DNA from: Acidobacteriota bacterium
GTDB lineage: Bacteria; Acidobacteriota; Holophagae; Holophagales; Holophagaceae
Assembly (NCBI GenBank): GCA_016213735.1
Contig: JACQZU010000014.1
Location: forward strand, 248,001-312,000
Direction of reading: 5' to 3'
Length of the DNA stretch: 64,000 nt
The number at the start of each line of letters is the position of its first letter. Position 1 is the first letter of the stretch. A program made the position numbers and the translations under genes. Below, piece by piece: positions 8,494 to 17,803 of this stretch. The notes beneath the pieces are model-generated. The model made no database searches, was not told where the DNA came from, and saw only the letters and a program-made list of their open reading frames with translations.

Positions 8494-9503
8494 TCCACCA
8501 GGGTAGCGAGGAGCCTTTCCAACAGGGTCCAACGGCGGCCCCGCAGTTCGTCCAGATCCAGGAGGCGGCCCCCGGGGCCCAGGCGGTGGCACAGAAGAGC
8601 CACGCAGCATCCATCCGAAGGACGCACGCACAGCAGGGGCCCCGTGAAGCCCGTGTGGAACCACCAGCCCCCGGGATCCCCGGGCCGCCCTAGCAAGGGG
8701 GGCGGCGTTCCCGGGGCCTCCGCCGCACTGTCCTCCACGACATGGACCCCCCCATGGCCTTCCGGCACCCGGGAAAGGATGGAACCCCAGCGCCCGGGGC
8801 CGTCCAGGGCCGCCTGGAGGCCCAGGCCCCAGAGGCCGCCCTCGCCGCTCTCCGCGGTGGGCACGCACATCCGGCGGGGCCAGCCCGCCGCCACCCATCG
8901 GGTCAGGGAATCGCGGAATTCCGCGGCCGTGGCCGAGAAACCCGCATGGCCCCTCATGCCCGCCCGGGCGTTGGCGTCATGGGGCAGCCGGGGGTGGCTG
9001 GCCGGGAAGGGGAACTCCCCGGCGGCGATGCCCCAGGCCTCCAGGTCCGGGCCTGGCGGGGGGGGATCGATGTCCTCCGGCCAGGGTGCAGGCCTGAGTC
9101 CGGAAAAGGCCGCCCCGAGCCGCGCCCAGGCCAGCCCGGTCTCGGCTTCAAGGAGCTCGGCCAGGAGACGGTAACCCAGGTCCGAATAGGTGGAGCGGCC
9201 GGGATGGGCCACCGCCAGCAGGGGCACTTCTCCAAGGGGCCAGCCCCTGCGGATCTGGGTCGAGAGGGGTTCGCCCGTGTAGGGGAGCCAAGGTGGGAGG
9301 CCCGCGCTGTGGCTGAGCAGCTGCCGCACGGTGAGCGGCTCGCGACGCTCCTTGAATCCCAGGGCGTCGCGGCGGTCCAGGTCCAGGTCCAGGAAGGCCA
9401 GGGCCAGGGGAGCGGTCACGAGGACCTTGGTCAGGGAGGCGAGGTCGTAGCGGGGCATGGCCGGGGCTTTCCAGAAGCATAGGGCCCCGGGTGGGGCCCG
9501 CAC
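8490..9503 (-). CDS. Serine hydrolase of the beta-lactamase / class C PBP fold
   Basis: A 337-residue beta-lactamase-family serine hydrolase. The nucleophile motif is SLTK (DLASLTKVL), the second motif YSD (YSDLGYRLL) stands in for YxN, and the third box is HTG (WWFHTGFTG). No signal peptide is apparent. The N-terminus is short but complete if translation begins at the GTG at 9503. The internal ATG at 9458 would leave only a few residues before the catalytic Ser. Its stop overlaps the start of the SpoIID-domain gene (ATGA), so the two are translationally coupled. Likely a peptidoglycan or D-amino-acid peptidase/esterase rather than a resistance enzyme. Confidence 0.82.
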   Translation of the reverse strand: MRAPPGALCFWKAPAMPRYDLASLTKVLVTAPLALAFLDLDLDRRDALGFKERREPLTVRQLLSHSAGLPPWLPYTGEPLSTQIRRGWPLGEVPLLAVAHPGRSTYSDLGYRLLAELLEAETGLAWARLGAAFSGLRPAPWPEDIDPPPPGPDLEAWGIAAGEFPFPASHPRLPHDANARAGMRGHAGFSATAAEFRDSLTRWVAAGWPRRMCVPTAESGEGGLWGLGLQAALDGPGRWGSILSRVPEGHGGVHVVEDSAAEAPGTPPPLLGRPGDPGGWWFHTGFTGPLLCVRPSDGCCVALLCHRLGPGGRLLDLDELRGRRWTLLERLLATLVE

Positions 9504-9559
9504 AGCGGGAGGCGCCGGGGAATCCCGGCTAATCTGATCCCTGCCCTCGCGAGGATGCC

Positions 9560-9988
9560 ATGCCCCAGTTCGAAACCTTTTCCCTTCTCCGGTGGATCCA
9601 CTTCGTCTGCCTCGCCACGGCGGGCGGGGGCATGGTGGCCTGCCTGCTCCTGTCCGGCTTCGAGGAAAGCCGGGAGGACCTCCGGGGACTCGCCGCCACG
9701 ATGTGGTCCCGGGTGGTCGCCTGGGCCCTCCGCCTGGCGCTGGTGGTGGGCCTGGCCTTGGCGTTCACCCTCCGGCTGAACCCCGCGCACCATCCGTGGT
9801 TCGTGGCGAAGCTGGTCCTGGTGGTGATCCTCATCGCCCTTTCGGAGATGACCCCCAAGGCCCTGGCGGCCGCCAAGCGCGGTTCCGCCCTGCTGGCCAT
9901 GCTCCTCTACCTGCTCACCACCTTCCTGACCTTCAACCACAACGTCCTGGGGGTTCGGCCGAGCGCACCCGCCGCCACCGGCAAATGA
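9560..9988 (+). CDS. Small four-helix integral membrane protein, function unknown
   Basis: A 142-residue protein with about four membrane helices: WIHFVCLATAGGGMVACLLL, VVAWALRLALVVGLALAF, FVAKLVLVVILIALSEM and SALLAMLLYLLTTFLTF. The pattern resembles small DUF/CopD-like membrane proteins but I cannot assign a family. ATG preceded by GAGGA. It overlaps the following M14 peptidase gene by ATGA, so the two are co-translated. Confidence 0.72.
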   Translation: MPQFETFSLLRWIHFVCLATAGGGMVACLLLSGFEESREDLRGLAATMWSRVVAWALRLALVVGLALAFTLRLNPAHHPWFVAKLVLVVILIALSEMTPKALAAAKRGSALLAMLLYLLTTFLTFNHNVLGVRPSAPAATGK

Positions 9989-11646
9989 GGGTCCTGCCGG
10001 CCCTGCTCCTGCTCCTTGCCGGAGCCGCGAGTGGCCAGCAGGCCGGGTGGCCCTTGTGCACTCCGGAACGCACGGAGTTCCGGCGGACGAGCACGGTGGC
10101 CGAAGTGCGGGAATTCATGGAATCCCTGCGCCAGCGGAATCCTTCGCTCCGGGCCTACCAGCCCCCCGGGGCTCCCGGGACCACCGAGGCGGGGAACCCC
10201 ATCCTCGCCTGGCGTCTCCCGGCGGAGGGAAAGGCAGCGCTCCGGGTCTATGTGAACGCCAACATCCACGCCGGCGAGGTGGAGGGCAAGGAAGCGGTGC
10301 AGCAGATCGCGCGGGAGCTCCTCCAGGGGCGCCACCCCCGCCTGCGGGAGACCCTCGAACTGGTGCTGCTGCCCTGCTACAACGCCGACGGCACCGACGC
10401 CCTGGACCCCGCGATCCGGCCCCACCAGCCCAACCCCCAGGAGAGCGGCGTGGGCCGCCGGGAGGATGCCCGCGGTTTGGACCTCAACCGGGACCTGATG
10501 AAGGCGGAGACCCGGAACACCCGGTGGCTCCTGGCGATGTTCCGGGATTTCGATCCCGACCTGGTGCTGGACCTTCACACCACCAATGGCAGCACCCACG
10601 GATTCCACCTCACCCACGGGCCGGCCATGGCCCTGGGGTCCGACGAGGCTCTGCTGGCCTTCAACCGGCGCATGCTGGTGGAGGTGCGCGAAGCCCTCAA
10701 GGTCCAAGGGATGCCCACCTACGACTACGGCAACTTCCGCCCCTACCGCCCCACCGCCGAGAAGCCGCCCGAGGCCTGGGAGACCTACGACGCCCACCCC
10801 CGCCTGCTGACCAATTACCCGGCCCTGCAGAACCGGCTGGCGGTGCTCTCGGAGGCCTACGTCTACCGCAGCTGGCCGGAGCGCATTTCCGACACGCGCC
10901 GCTTCGTCCTGGCCTGCCTTGAATGGCTGTCCCGCCATGCCCTGGAGGTCCGGGAAGCGCGTCGGGACGCGGAGCAGCGCTGGCGGGCGGCGTGGCAATC
11001 CGGTGGTCCCAGCCTTCCCCTTTCCGCCGTCTTCCGGGAGGTTGAAAAGGCCACCATCGACTGGGTGGATCCCATCCGGGACGCCCAGGGCCGGGTGACC
11101 GGGGAGAAATCGCGGAAGACCCTCCAGCTCCCCAGCCTTGTGGGTTTCGAGGGCCGGCAATCCGTGCGGCTTCCCCGAGGCTACCTGGTGGACGCCGCGT
11201 ACGCGGACAGTCTGCGGCCCCGGCTGGAGGCCCACGGGATCAGGGTCCTGCCGGGGCGGGAACGGCCCCGGGATGCAGGCCTCCTCTTCTTTCACGAAGC
11301 CGGACGGGACCTGTCCAAGGGCGCCTACCAGGGCGTGTTCACCCTCAAGCTGAAGGGCGCCTGGCGTGCGGAGGCGCCCCCGGTCCGTTTCGGGCGGGCG
11401 CCCGGTCCCGAAGACCTGGACCGGGCCCTCTGGGTCCCCCTGGACCAGCCCTTCGGCCGCCTGGCCTTCTACCTGCTGGACCCGCGCAGCGACGCCGGTT
11501 TCGTTTTCTGGGGAGTCTTCCACTCCAGCCTTCTCCGCGGGGAGGGCATGTGGGGAGAACCCCCGCGCTTTCCCATCCTGGCCCTGGGAACTCCGGATCC
11601 AGCGCCCGCCGCTGCAGCGGTGGCTGGCACCGACCGCATGGAGTGA
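9985..11646 (+). CDS. Secreted M14-family zinc carboxypeptidase
   Basis: A 553-residue exported protein with signal peptide MRVLPALLLLLAGAASG. The M14 zinc site is clear: HAGE in VNANIHAGEVEGKEA (HxxE) and the third ligand His in LVLDLHTTNG. The catalytic Glu is probably in AVLSEAYVYRSW. The LDLNRDLMKAETRNTRWLL segment carries the substrate-binding Asn-Arg. About 200 residues follow the catalytic domain, likely an accessory beta domain. It should act in the periplasm or outside the cell on peptides. Start overlaps the preceding membrane gene. Confidence 0.88.
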   Translation: MRVLPALLLLLAGAASGQQAGWPLCTPERTEFRRTSTVAEVREFMESLRQRNPSLRAYQPPGAPGTTEAGNPILAWRLPAEGKAALRVYVNANIHAGEVEGKEAVQQIARELLQGRHPRLRETLELVLLPCYNADGTDALDPAIRPHQPNPQESGVGRREDARGLDLNRDLMKAETRNTRWLLAMFRDFDPDLVLDLHTTNGSTHGFHLTHGPAMALGSDEALLAFNRRMLVEVREALKVQGMPTYDYGNFRPYRPTAEKPPEAWETYDAHPRLLTNYPALQNRLAVLSEAYVYRSWPERISDTRRFVLACLEWLSRHALEVREARRDAEQRWRAAWQSGGPSLPLSAVFREVEKATIDWVDPIRDAQGRVTGEKSRKTLQLPSLVGFEGRQSVRLPRGYLVDAAYADSLRPRLEAHGIRVLPGRERPRDAGLLFFHEAGRDLSKGAYQGVFTLKLKGAWRAEAPPVRFGRAPGPEDLDRALWVPLDQPFGRLAFYLLDPRSDAGFVFWGVFHSSLLRGEGMWGEPPRFPILALGTPDPAPAAAAVAGTDRME

Positions 11647-11656
11647 CCGGAGAGGA

Positions 11657-12046
11657 TCAGGGCTCTTCCGCAGCTTCGGGGGTCCCGGACCGGGGACGCC
11701 CCTGGGCCTTCCGGAGGCCGAAACAGGCCTTCACGAGGTGGGTGAGGCGATCCTCCAGCCGGGTCCATTCGGCTTGGGGAAGGTGGCCCAGGCGGTGGAG
11801 CAGGGACGCCAGGTAGCGCGCCTCGGTGGCGGCGCCGATGGCCCCCTCCAGCCCCAGGCGGAATCGGTCGTCCCCGCCCCGGCAGGCCTCCTGGATCTGG
11901 AGGGGAGCGGCGGTGGCGGCCCGGGCCAGGGGCGCGCCGAGGCTGGCCCGGGCCTCCCCGGGGAGGGCGGCGGCGAGGCGGTGGAGGTCCAGGGCCAGTT
12001 CGTCGGCCAGGCCGAAGACCCGGAGCTTGGTGGGATCGCGGAACAT
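11657..12046 (-). CDS. Four-helix-bundle protein (S23/IVS-type family)
   Basis: A 129-residue all-helical protein of the S23 ribosomal-intervening-sequence/four-helix-bundle family. KLRVFGLADELALDLHRLAAALP at the start matches the family opening (usually KLxVWxxAxxLxxxVYxxTxxFP), followed by EARYLASLLHRLG. The family's role is unknown and it is not obviously ribosomal here. It lies 3 nt after radC, at the end of the minus-strand cluster. The final 20 residues are a disordered Pro/Glu tail. Confidence 0.75.
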   Translation of the reverse strand: MFRDPTKLRVFGLADELALDLHRLAAALPGEARASLGAPLARAATAAPLQIQEACRGGDDRFRLGLEGAIGAATEARYLASLLHRLGHLPQAEWTRLEDRLTHLVKACFGLRKAQGRPRSGTPEAAEEP

Positions 12047-12049
12047 GGG

Positions 12050-12748
12050 TCACTCCATGGAGGGGTCGGGCAGGGAGGCGTCCCAGCCTTCCGCCGCGCG
12101 GAAGCTGTGGTAGGAGCTTCGCCCGAGGATGAGGTGGTCCGCCAGGGGCACGCCCAGGCCTTCTCCGGCGGCCCGCAGCCGCCGGGTGAGCTGGATGTCC
12201 TCGCGGCTGGGCGTGGGATCGCCGCTGGGGTGGTTGTGGAAGGCCAGGGCCGTGCTGGCCCCGTAGCGCAGGGCCTCCCGGAAGAATTCCCGGGGGCTCA
12301 CGAGGGTGCCCGTGGCCGTTCCCTGGCTGAGAATTCGCTCCGCGAGGAGTTCTCCCTTCGCGTTGAGGGCCAGGAGTCCGAAACGCTCCTCCCCCCAGCC
12401 CTGGCAGCGGGGCATGAGGAAGTCCCCGGCCGCGCGGGGCGAGGTGATGCGGGGAGGCGCGCTGCGCCGCTGGCTGCGCCTGGAGAGTTCCAGGGCCGCC
12501 CAGAGCTGGCAGGCCTTGGCGGGGCCCAACCCCGGGCTGGTGAGCCAATCCTGGAGCCCCAGGCCCAGGAGACCGTTCAGGCCCCCGGAGGCTCCCAGGA
12601 GTTCCTGGGCCAGTTCCACGGCGGACCGGCCCTTGCGGCCCGAGCCCCAGAGCAGGGCCAGGAGTTCCGCCTCGCTGAGGGCTTCGCCGTGGCCCGCCAG
12701 GAGGCGTTCCCGGGGGCGCTGTTCGGGGGAGAGGTCGGCGATCCGCAT
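12050..12748 (-). CDS. radC: RadC family JAB-domain protein
   Basis: A 232-residue RadC. A helix-hairpin-helix region comes first (GLQDWLTSPGLGPAKACQL), then a JAB/MPN metalloprotease-like domain with the zinc motif HNHPSGDPTPSREDIQLT preceded by the conserved Glu in the ERFGLLALN area. The start ATG at 12748 (MRIADLSPEQRPRERL, a classic RadC opening) overlaps the stop of the upstream pseudopilin gene as TGATG. RadC is linked to DNA repair or recombination during transformation in some species. Its place behind comEA and a pseudopilin fits a natural-competence role. Confidence 0.92.
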   Translation of the reverse strand: MRIADLSPEQRPRERLLAGHGEALSEAELLALLWGSGRKGRSAVELAQELLGASGGLNGLLGLGLQDWLTSPGLGPAKACQLWAALELSRRSQRRSAPPRITSPRAAGDFLMPRCQGWGEERFGLLALNAKGELLAERILSQGTATGTLVSPREFFREALRYGASTALAFHNHPSGDPTPSREDIQLTRRLRAAGEGLGVPLADHLILGRSSYHSFRAAEGWDASLPDPSME

Positions 12749-13284
12749 CAGCCCACCCGCTCCCAGCGAAGGGATCGCAGGCGGTACCGGAGCACCTGCA
12801 GGTGTCCGTGGCCTGAAAGCCGGAAACACACCGCCTCCCGCCCGTCGTTGAGGAACCAGGCCGAGGCCGTCGCCGTCCGCCGGGGGGTGATGGTGATCCG
12901 GGGGTGGGCCTCCCCGGCGGAGGCGGCACGCACCGTCGGATCCATGCCGGGGGGCATGGGAATGCGGGGGGGCTTGCCCCAGGACACCTTCCTCGGCAGG
13001 CGCACGGGGATGATCCCCGGGCCGCCGCCCTCGCCCGCCGGGGCCACTGTGACCGGGCGGCCCATGGCCCGGGCCTGGAAGACGGCCTGTTCCAGGCAGC
13101 CCTGGAGATCCTGCTGGGCCACCAGGAGGTCCACGCTCCCAAGGTCCAGCAGGGAGAGGCCGGCCAGCCCGAGGATTCCGGCGATGCCCAGGGTCACGAG
13201 GGTCTCGACCGTGGTGAACCCCAGGAGCGAGCGCCGCCGGTCCGGACGCCCGGCAGGCGCGAAGGATGGAACGGCGGCGCTCAT
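12748..13284 (-). CDS. Type IV pilin-like / GspH-FimT pseudopilin
   Basis: A 178-residue prepilin-like protein. A basic leader ends in Gly and is followed by FTTVETLVTLGIAGILGLAG, the type III N-methylation signature with Glu at +5. The leader is rather long (about 22 residues). The remainder fits the GspH/FimT minor pseudopilin layout. It lies between comEA and radC with 7 nt and a one-base overlap at the junctions, so it is probably one operon used in DNA uptake or pilus assembly. Confidence 0.82.
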   Translation of the reverse strand: MSAAVPSFAPAGRPDRRRSLLGFTTVETLVTLGIAGILGLAGLSLLDLGSVDLLVAQQDLQGCLEQAVFQARAMGRPVTVAPAGEGGGPGIIPVRLPRKVSWGKPPRIPMPPGMDPTVRAASAGEAHPRITITPRRTATASAWFLNDGREAVCFRLSGHGHLQVLRYRLRSLRWERVG

Positions 13285-13291
13285 GCGGACC

Positions 13292-13630
13292 TCACTTCGA
13301 CTTGGGCTGGCTGGCCGGGCGGTTGGAGGCCTGGACCGAGCCGGTGCTCAGGTAGGGCTTGAGCTTGAGGAAGGACTTCTCCCCGAAGCCCTTCACGGAC
13401 ATCAGGTCCTCGGGCCGCTGGAAAGCGCCGTGCTGTTTCCGGTAGGCCACGATGCGCTCGGCGGCCTTGGCTCCCACGCGGGGGAGCTGCATGAGTTCGG
13501 TGGCCGTGGCGGTGTTGAGGTTGATGGGGTGGCCGGGGGCCTTGGCCTTCGCCCGGGGTGCCGTCGAGGCGGCGCAGAGGGGAAGGGCCAGCAGGATGGC
13601 CAGACCGAGGGACTTGAGCGTGGTGTTCAT
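13292..13630 (-). CDS. comEA: ComEA-like secreted helix-hairpin-helix DNA-binding protein
   Basis: A 112-residue protein with signal peptide MNTTLKSLGLAILLALPLCAAS, then the ComEA double HhH: PINLNTATATELMQLPRVGAKAAERIVAYR and FQRPEDLMSVKGFGEKSF. ComEA binds incoming double-stranded DNA in the periplasm during transformation. It opens a minus-strand operon with a pseudopilin and radC. The promoter must lie in the AT-rich block directly upstream. The basic C-terminal tail (KPYLSTGSVQASNRPASQPKSK region) may help DNA binding. Confidence 0.88.
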   Translation of the reverse strand: MNTTLKSLGLAILLALPLCAASTAPRAKAKAPGHPINLNTATATELMQLPRVGAKAAERIVAYRKQHGAFQRPEDLMSVKGFGEKSFLKLKPYLSTGSVQASNRPASQPKSK

Positions 13631-13669
13631 GGATGCCTCCTTTCAAGGGCACCCAAGGACAGCTAGTCA

Positions 13670-13850
13670 CATGCCAAATTTTAAAAATAAATAAATCAAT
13701 CTTTACAAAATTTTTTTAATTTATTTTGTAAAATAAATGTTACAAAATTTTTAATTTATTAATTAAACATAAAAAAATCATAAATTAAAATTTGTAATGA
13801 AATAATTAAAATACAAAAAAAGAAGTCATTATTTTTGAGAATGGGACTGA
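13670..13850. promoter_or_regulatory. Extreme AT-rich intergenic block with direct and inverted repeats
   Basis: About 170 bp with very few G or C bases in a GC-rich genome, between the divergent comEA and msrBA genes. It contains a near-direct repeat, TTTACAAAATTTTTTTAATT at about 13702 and GTTACAAAATTTTTAATT at about 13739. It also has an inverted repeat of TTTTGTAA and TTACAAAA around an 8-nt spacer near 13725-13748. Likely a divergent promoter region and perhaps a nucleoid-protein binding patch. Confidence 0.6.
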
Positions 13851-13913
13851 AAAACTTTTGGTCTTTCCAGCATTCCTTCTTTTTCCCGGCATCCAATAGG
13901 GTTGGAGGCGCCC

Positions 13914-14960
13914 GTGAACCCTCGAAGAATCTGGACGGCCGTGGCCCTGGTGCTCGCCCTGGCAGGCATGGCGCTGGGACTGCCCCGCCTGGCCGGAGGG
14001 GAGGGGACGCCTCCCGGAGGATCCATGAACCAAACCAGGAAGCCCAGCAAGGCCGAGCTTGCAGCCAAGCTCACCCCGATGCAGTTCCACGTGACCCAGG
14101 AGAGCGGAACCGAGCCGCCCTTCCAGAACGCCTTCTGGGACAACCACCGGGAAGGCCTCTACGTGGACGTCGTCTCGGGCGAACCCCTTTTCAGCTCCAA
14201 GGACAAGTTCGATTCGGGCTGCGGCTGGCCCAGTTTCACGCGCCCCCTCGAGGGGAGCCAGGTGGTGGAGAAGCGCGACACCACCCACGGGATGATCCGC
14301 ACCGAAGTCCGCAGCCAGGCGGCCGACTCCCACCTGGGTCACGTCTTCGACGATGGTCCCAGGGATCAAGGAGGACTGCGCTATTGCATCAACTCGGCCA
14401 GCCTCCGCTTCATCCCCGTGGAGGACCTGGAGAAGGAGGGGTACGGGAAGCACCTGCCCCTGTTCGGTCGCCCCGCCCCCCAACCGAAGGAAGCCTTGGC
14501 AACCCTGGCCGGGGGATGCTTCTGGGGCATGCAGGATCTCCTCCGCAAGCAGCCCGGGGTGCTCCGCACCGAGGTGGGCTACACCGGCGGGAAGGTGAAG
14601 CACGCCACCTACAAGAACCACGAGGGCCACGCGGAAGCGGTGCGCATCTGGTTCGACCCCTCCCGGACCTCCTACGAGGCCATCTTGCGCTTCTTCTTCC
14701 GCATGCACGACCCCACCACCCTCAACCGCCAGGGCAACGACCTGGGGAGTTCCTATCGCAGTGCCATCTTCTTCCACGGGGAGGAGCAGCGCCGCACCGC
14801 GGAGAAGGTCAAGGCCGAGGTGGACGCCAGCGGGAAGTGGCCCCGGCCCCTCGTCACCGAAATCACGGCCGCCGGGGACTGGTGGACCGCGGAGGATTAC
14901 CACCAGGACTACCTCGTGAAGAACCCCGGCGGCTACACCTGCCACTGGGTGAGGGACTGA
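13914..14960 (+). CDS. msrBA: Membrane-anchored or secreted MsrB-MsrA methionine sulfoxide reductase fusion
   Basis: A 348-residue bifunctional enzyme. Residues 1-26 are a signal peptide or anchor ([17 protein letters not shown]). MsrB spans about 48-170, with GCGWPSF and the catalytic Cys158 in [11 protein letters not shown]. MsrA spans about 193-348, with catalytic Cys202 in [11 protein letters not shown] and YHQDYL near the end. The zinc CxxC pairs found in many MsrB proteins are absent. The two domains reduce R- and S-methionine sulfoxide. An N-terminal export signal points to repair of periplasmic proteins. I chose GTG 13914 because GGAGG lies 5 nt upstream, although an in-frame TTG at 13902 is possible. 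Confidence 0.93.
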   Translation: MNPRRIWTAVALVLALAGMALGLPRLAGGEGTPPGGSMNQTRKPSKAELAAKLTPMQFHVTQESGTEPPFQNAFWDNHREGLYVDVVSGEPLFSSKDKFDSGCGWPSFTRPLEGSQVVEKRDTTHGMIRTEVRSQAADSHLGHVFDDGPRDQGGLRYCINSASLRFIPVEDLEKEGYGKHLPLFGRPAPQPKEALATLAGGCFWGMQDLLRKQPGVLRTEVGYTGGKVKHATYKNHEGHAEAVRIWFDPSRTSYEAILRFFFRMHDPTTLNRQGNDLGSSYRSAIFFHGEEQRRTAEKVKAEVDASGKWPRPLVTEITAAGDWWTAEDYHQDYLVKNPGGYTCHWVRD

Positions 14961-15020
14961 AGGGGGGAGCGGGAAGGGACCTCTTCGACGCACAATGGGG
15001 CATCCCCCAGGGGGTGCGAC

Positions 15021-16202
15021 TTGTTCCTCCGGATCCTCCAGGCTCTCCTGGCGGCCTGCCTTGCGGGCCAGGGCGCCCTCCTCGGGCTCGAGGCGCCCGA
15101 CGGGCCGGGAGTGGCGCCCGCGCCCTACATTCTCGGGACCCTGGCCCGGCACCGGGTGGTGATCCTGGGCGAGTTCCATTGGGTCCGTCACGACGCCGAG
15201 CTGGTCCGGGACCTGGTCGGTGACCTGAGGGGAGCGGGGGTGCGGCACCTCGCGGTGGAAGTCTTCCCTGCCTCGGAGCAGGGGCGCATCAACCGGATCC
15301 TCGCCGCCCCCGAGTGGCGCGAGGGCGAGGCGATGGCGGTCCTCCGGGCAGGGGCCTGGCCCTACCGTTCCTACCTGCAGATCCTTCGGGCGGCCTGGGA
15401 GGCGAACCGGGGCCTAGGGCCAAAGGAACCCGGCCTCGGGGTGCTCGCCCTTGGACCCAGCGAGGACTGGCGCGAGACCCTGCTCCCCCTGGGCCGAACC
15501 TACGACAGCTTCATGGCCGACCTGGTGACGGAGGCGGCGAAGGGCGGAAGGGTGCTGGTGTACTGCGGCATCAACCACGGCTTCACACGCTTCCAGCAAC
15601 CTGAAATGCCCAGAGGGAACCGGGTGGAGGCCTTCATGGACCGCATGGGCAACATGCTCCGCCGGCGGCTGGGGGAGCAGGTGTTCCTGGTCATGCTCCA
15701 CCGTCCCTGGCAACGAAGGGAACAAGGCATCTGGACCTATGGGCTTCCCCTCGATGGGGCCCTGGACTGCGCCCTGGACGGCGGGCCCCCAAGGGGCTTC
15801 GACGTGGTGGGCTCCCCCTGGGCCGAAAGACGGGTCTCCCCCGACCACTATTACGCGATGGGCCACCCCGGCCTCCGCCTGATGGACCTGACGGATGGAT
15901 ACGTGTGGTCGGGACCCCTGGAATCGTTTCGGACGGCGGGGCTGATTCCGCTCGAGGACTTCGCACCGGACGAGGCCGCTCTCCGCGAGGTGCTGGGCCG
16001 CAACCCTTTCTCCGACCAAAGGGGCCTGGGGCCAGGGGACCTGAAGCGTCTCTGGGAGGAGGAAAGAGCCCGCGGAGAAGACTTCCTCTCCAAATTCAGG
16101 ATGGAAGGGCTCCGCGGGTGGCGGGCAGGCTGCGGCCCCAAAGCCCCGCCCGGGGGCGGTTCGACCCGAGGGGCCCTCCGCCCGCCCCTGGATCGACCCT
16201 AG
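15021..16202 (+). CDS. Secreted ChaN/TIKI-superfamily-like protein
   Basis: A 393-residue protein beginning with a signal peptide (MFLRILQALLAACLAGQGALL, TTG start). The core RHRVVILGEFHWVRHDAELV then GVRHLAVEVFPASEQ matches the ChaN/TraB/TIKI/EreA superfamily pattern, with a Glu-x-His pair and a second acidic residue that bind heme or metal. GGRVLVYCGINHGF supplies another His. Substrate is unknown: members include heme-binding lipoproteins, metalloproteases and esterases. The last 40 residues are Gly/Pro/Arg-rich and look disordered. It starts 60 nt after msrBA and may share its transcript. Confidence 0.65.
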   Translation: MFLRILQALLAACLAGQGALLGLEAPDGPGVAPAPYILGTLARHRVVILGEFHWVRHDAELVRDLVGDLRGAGVRHLAVEVFPASEQGRINRILAAPEWREGEAMAVLRAGAWPYRSYLQILRAAWEANRGLGPKEPGLGVLALGPSEDWRETLLPLGRTYDSFMADLVTEAAKGGRVLVYCGINHGFTRFQQPEMPRGNRVEAFMDRMGNMLRRRLGEQVFLVMLHRPWQRREQGIWTYGLPLDGALDCALDGGPPRGFDVVGSPWAERRVSPDHYYAMGHPGLRLMDLTDGYVWSGPLESFRTAGLIPLEDFAPDEAALREVLGRNPFSDQRGLGPGDLKRLWEEERARGEDFLSKFRMEGLRGWRAGCGPKAPPGGGSTRGALRPPLDRP

Positions 16203-16216
16203 GCCCCCCATTTCCC

Positions 16217-16245
16217 TTACCTTCTGGCCCACCTCGGCCGATAAT
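16217..16245 (+). promoter_or_regulatory. Promoter for the SAH riboswitch-ahcY transcript
   Basis: A good -10 box GATAAT at 16240-16245 lies 17 bp after a weak -35 (TTACCT, 16217-16222). The predicted start site, about 16251, coincides with the first base of the SAH riboswitch, which supports the call. Confidence 0.6.
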
Positions 16246-16250
16246 GGATG

Positions 16251-16318
16251 GGTCCGAGGAGCGCTGCGAGGCTTCCGTCCCAGGCTCGGACCATCCCTGA
16301 TTCCCAACGGCGCTCACC
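16251..16318 (+). ncRNA. S-adenosylhomocysteine (SAH) riboswitch
   Basis: The sequence matches the SAH riboswitch consensus: CCGAGGAGCGCTGC near the 5' end, CAGGCTCGG in the middle and AACGGCGCTCACC at the 3' end. P1 forms between GGTCCGAG (16251-16258) and CTCGGACC (16285-16292). The pseudoknot forms between GAGCGC (16259-16264) and GCGCTC (16310-16315). It sits 70 nt upstream of ahcY, the classic target. Binding of SAH turns the downstream gene on, so the hydrolase is made when its toxic substrate accumulates. Confidence 0.93.
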
Positions 16319-16388
16319 TTCCAGCCCCTGGGGCCCGGACAGGTGGGCCGCCCCGCCGTCCCCCCCCGTTCCTGAACAGGTGGACACC

Positions 16389-17789
<1,401 letters not shown>

Positions 17790-17803
17790 GAGGCGACTTC
17801 CCT

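Noticed and set aside
6433-9174. A plus-strand ORF of 913 codons opposite the SpoIID and beta-lactamase-fold genes
   Set aside because: Antisense shadow. It lacks a ribosome site and recognisable motifs, whereas both minus-strand genes have strong ones.
13670-13850. AT-rich block as a chromosomal replication origin
   Set aside because: No DnaA box cluster was seen, no dnaA, dnaN or gyrB gene is close, and there is a simpler explanation as a divergent promoter region.
16248-16388. N-terminal extension of ahcY
   Set aside because: The frame is open upstream, but the extension covers the SAH riboswitch, is Pro/Ser/Arg-rich and lacks the AHCY family start. ATG 16389 matches known enzymes.
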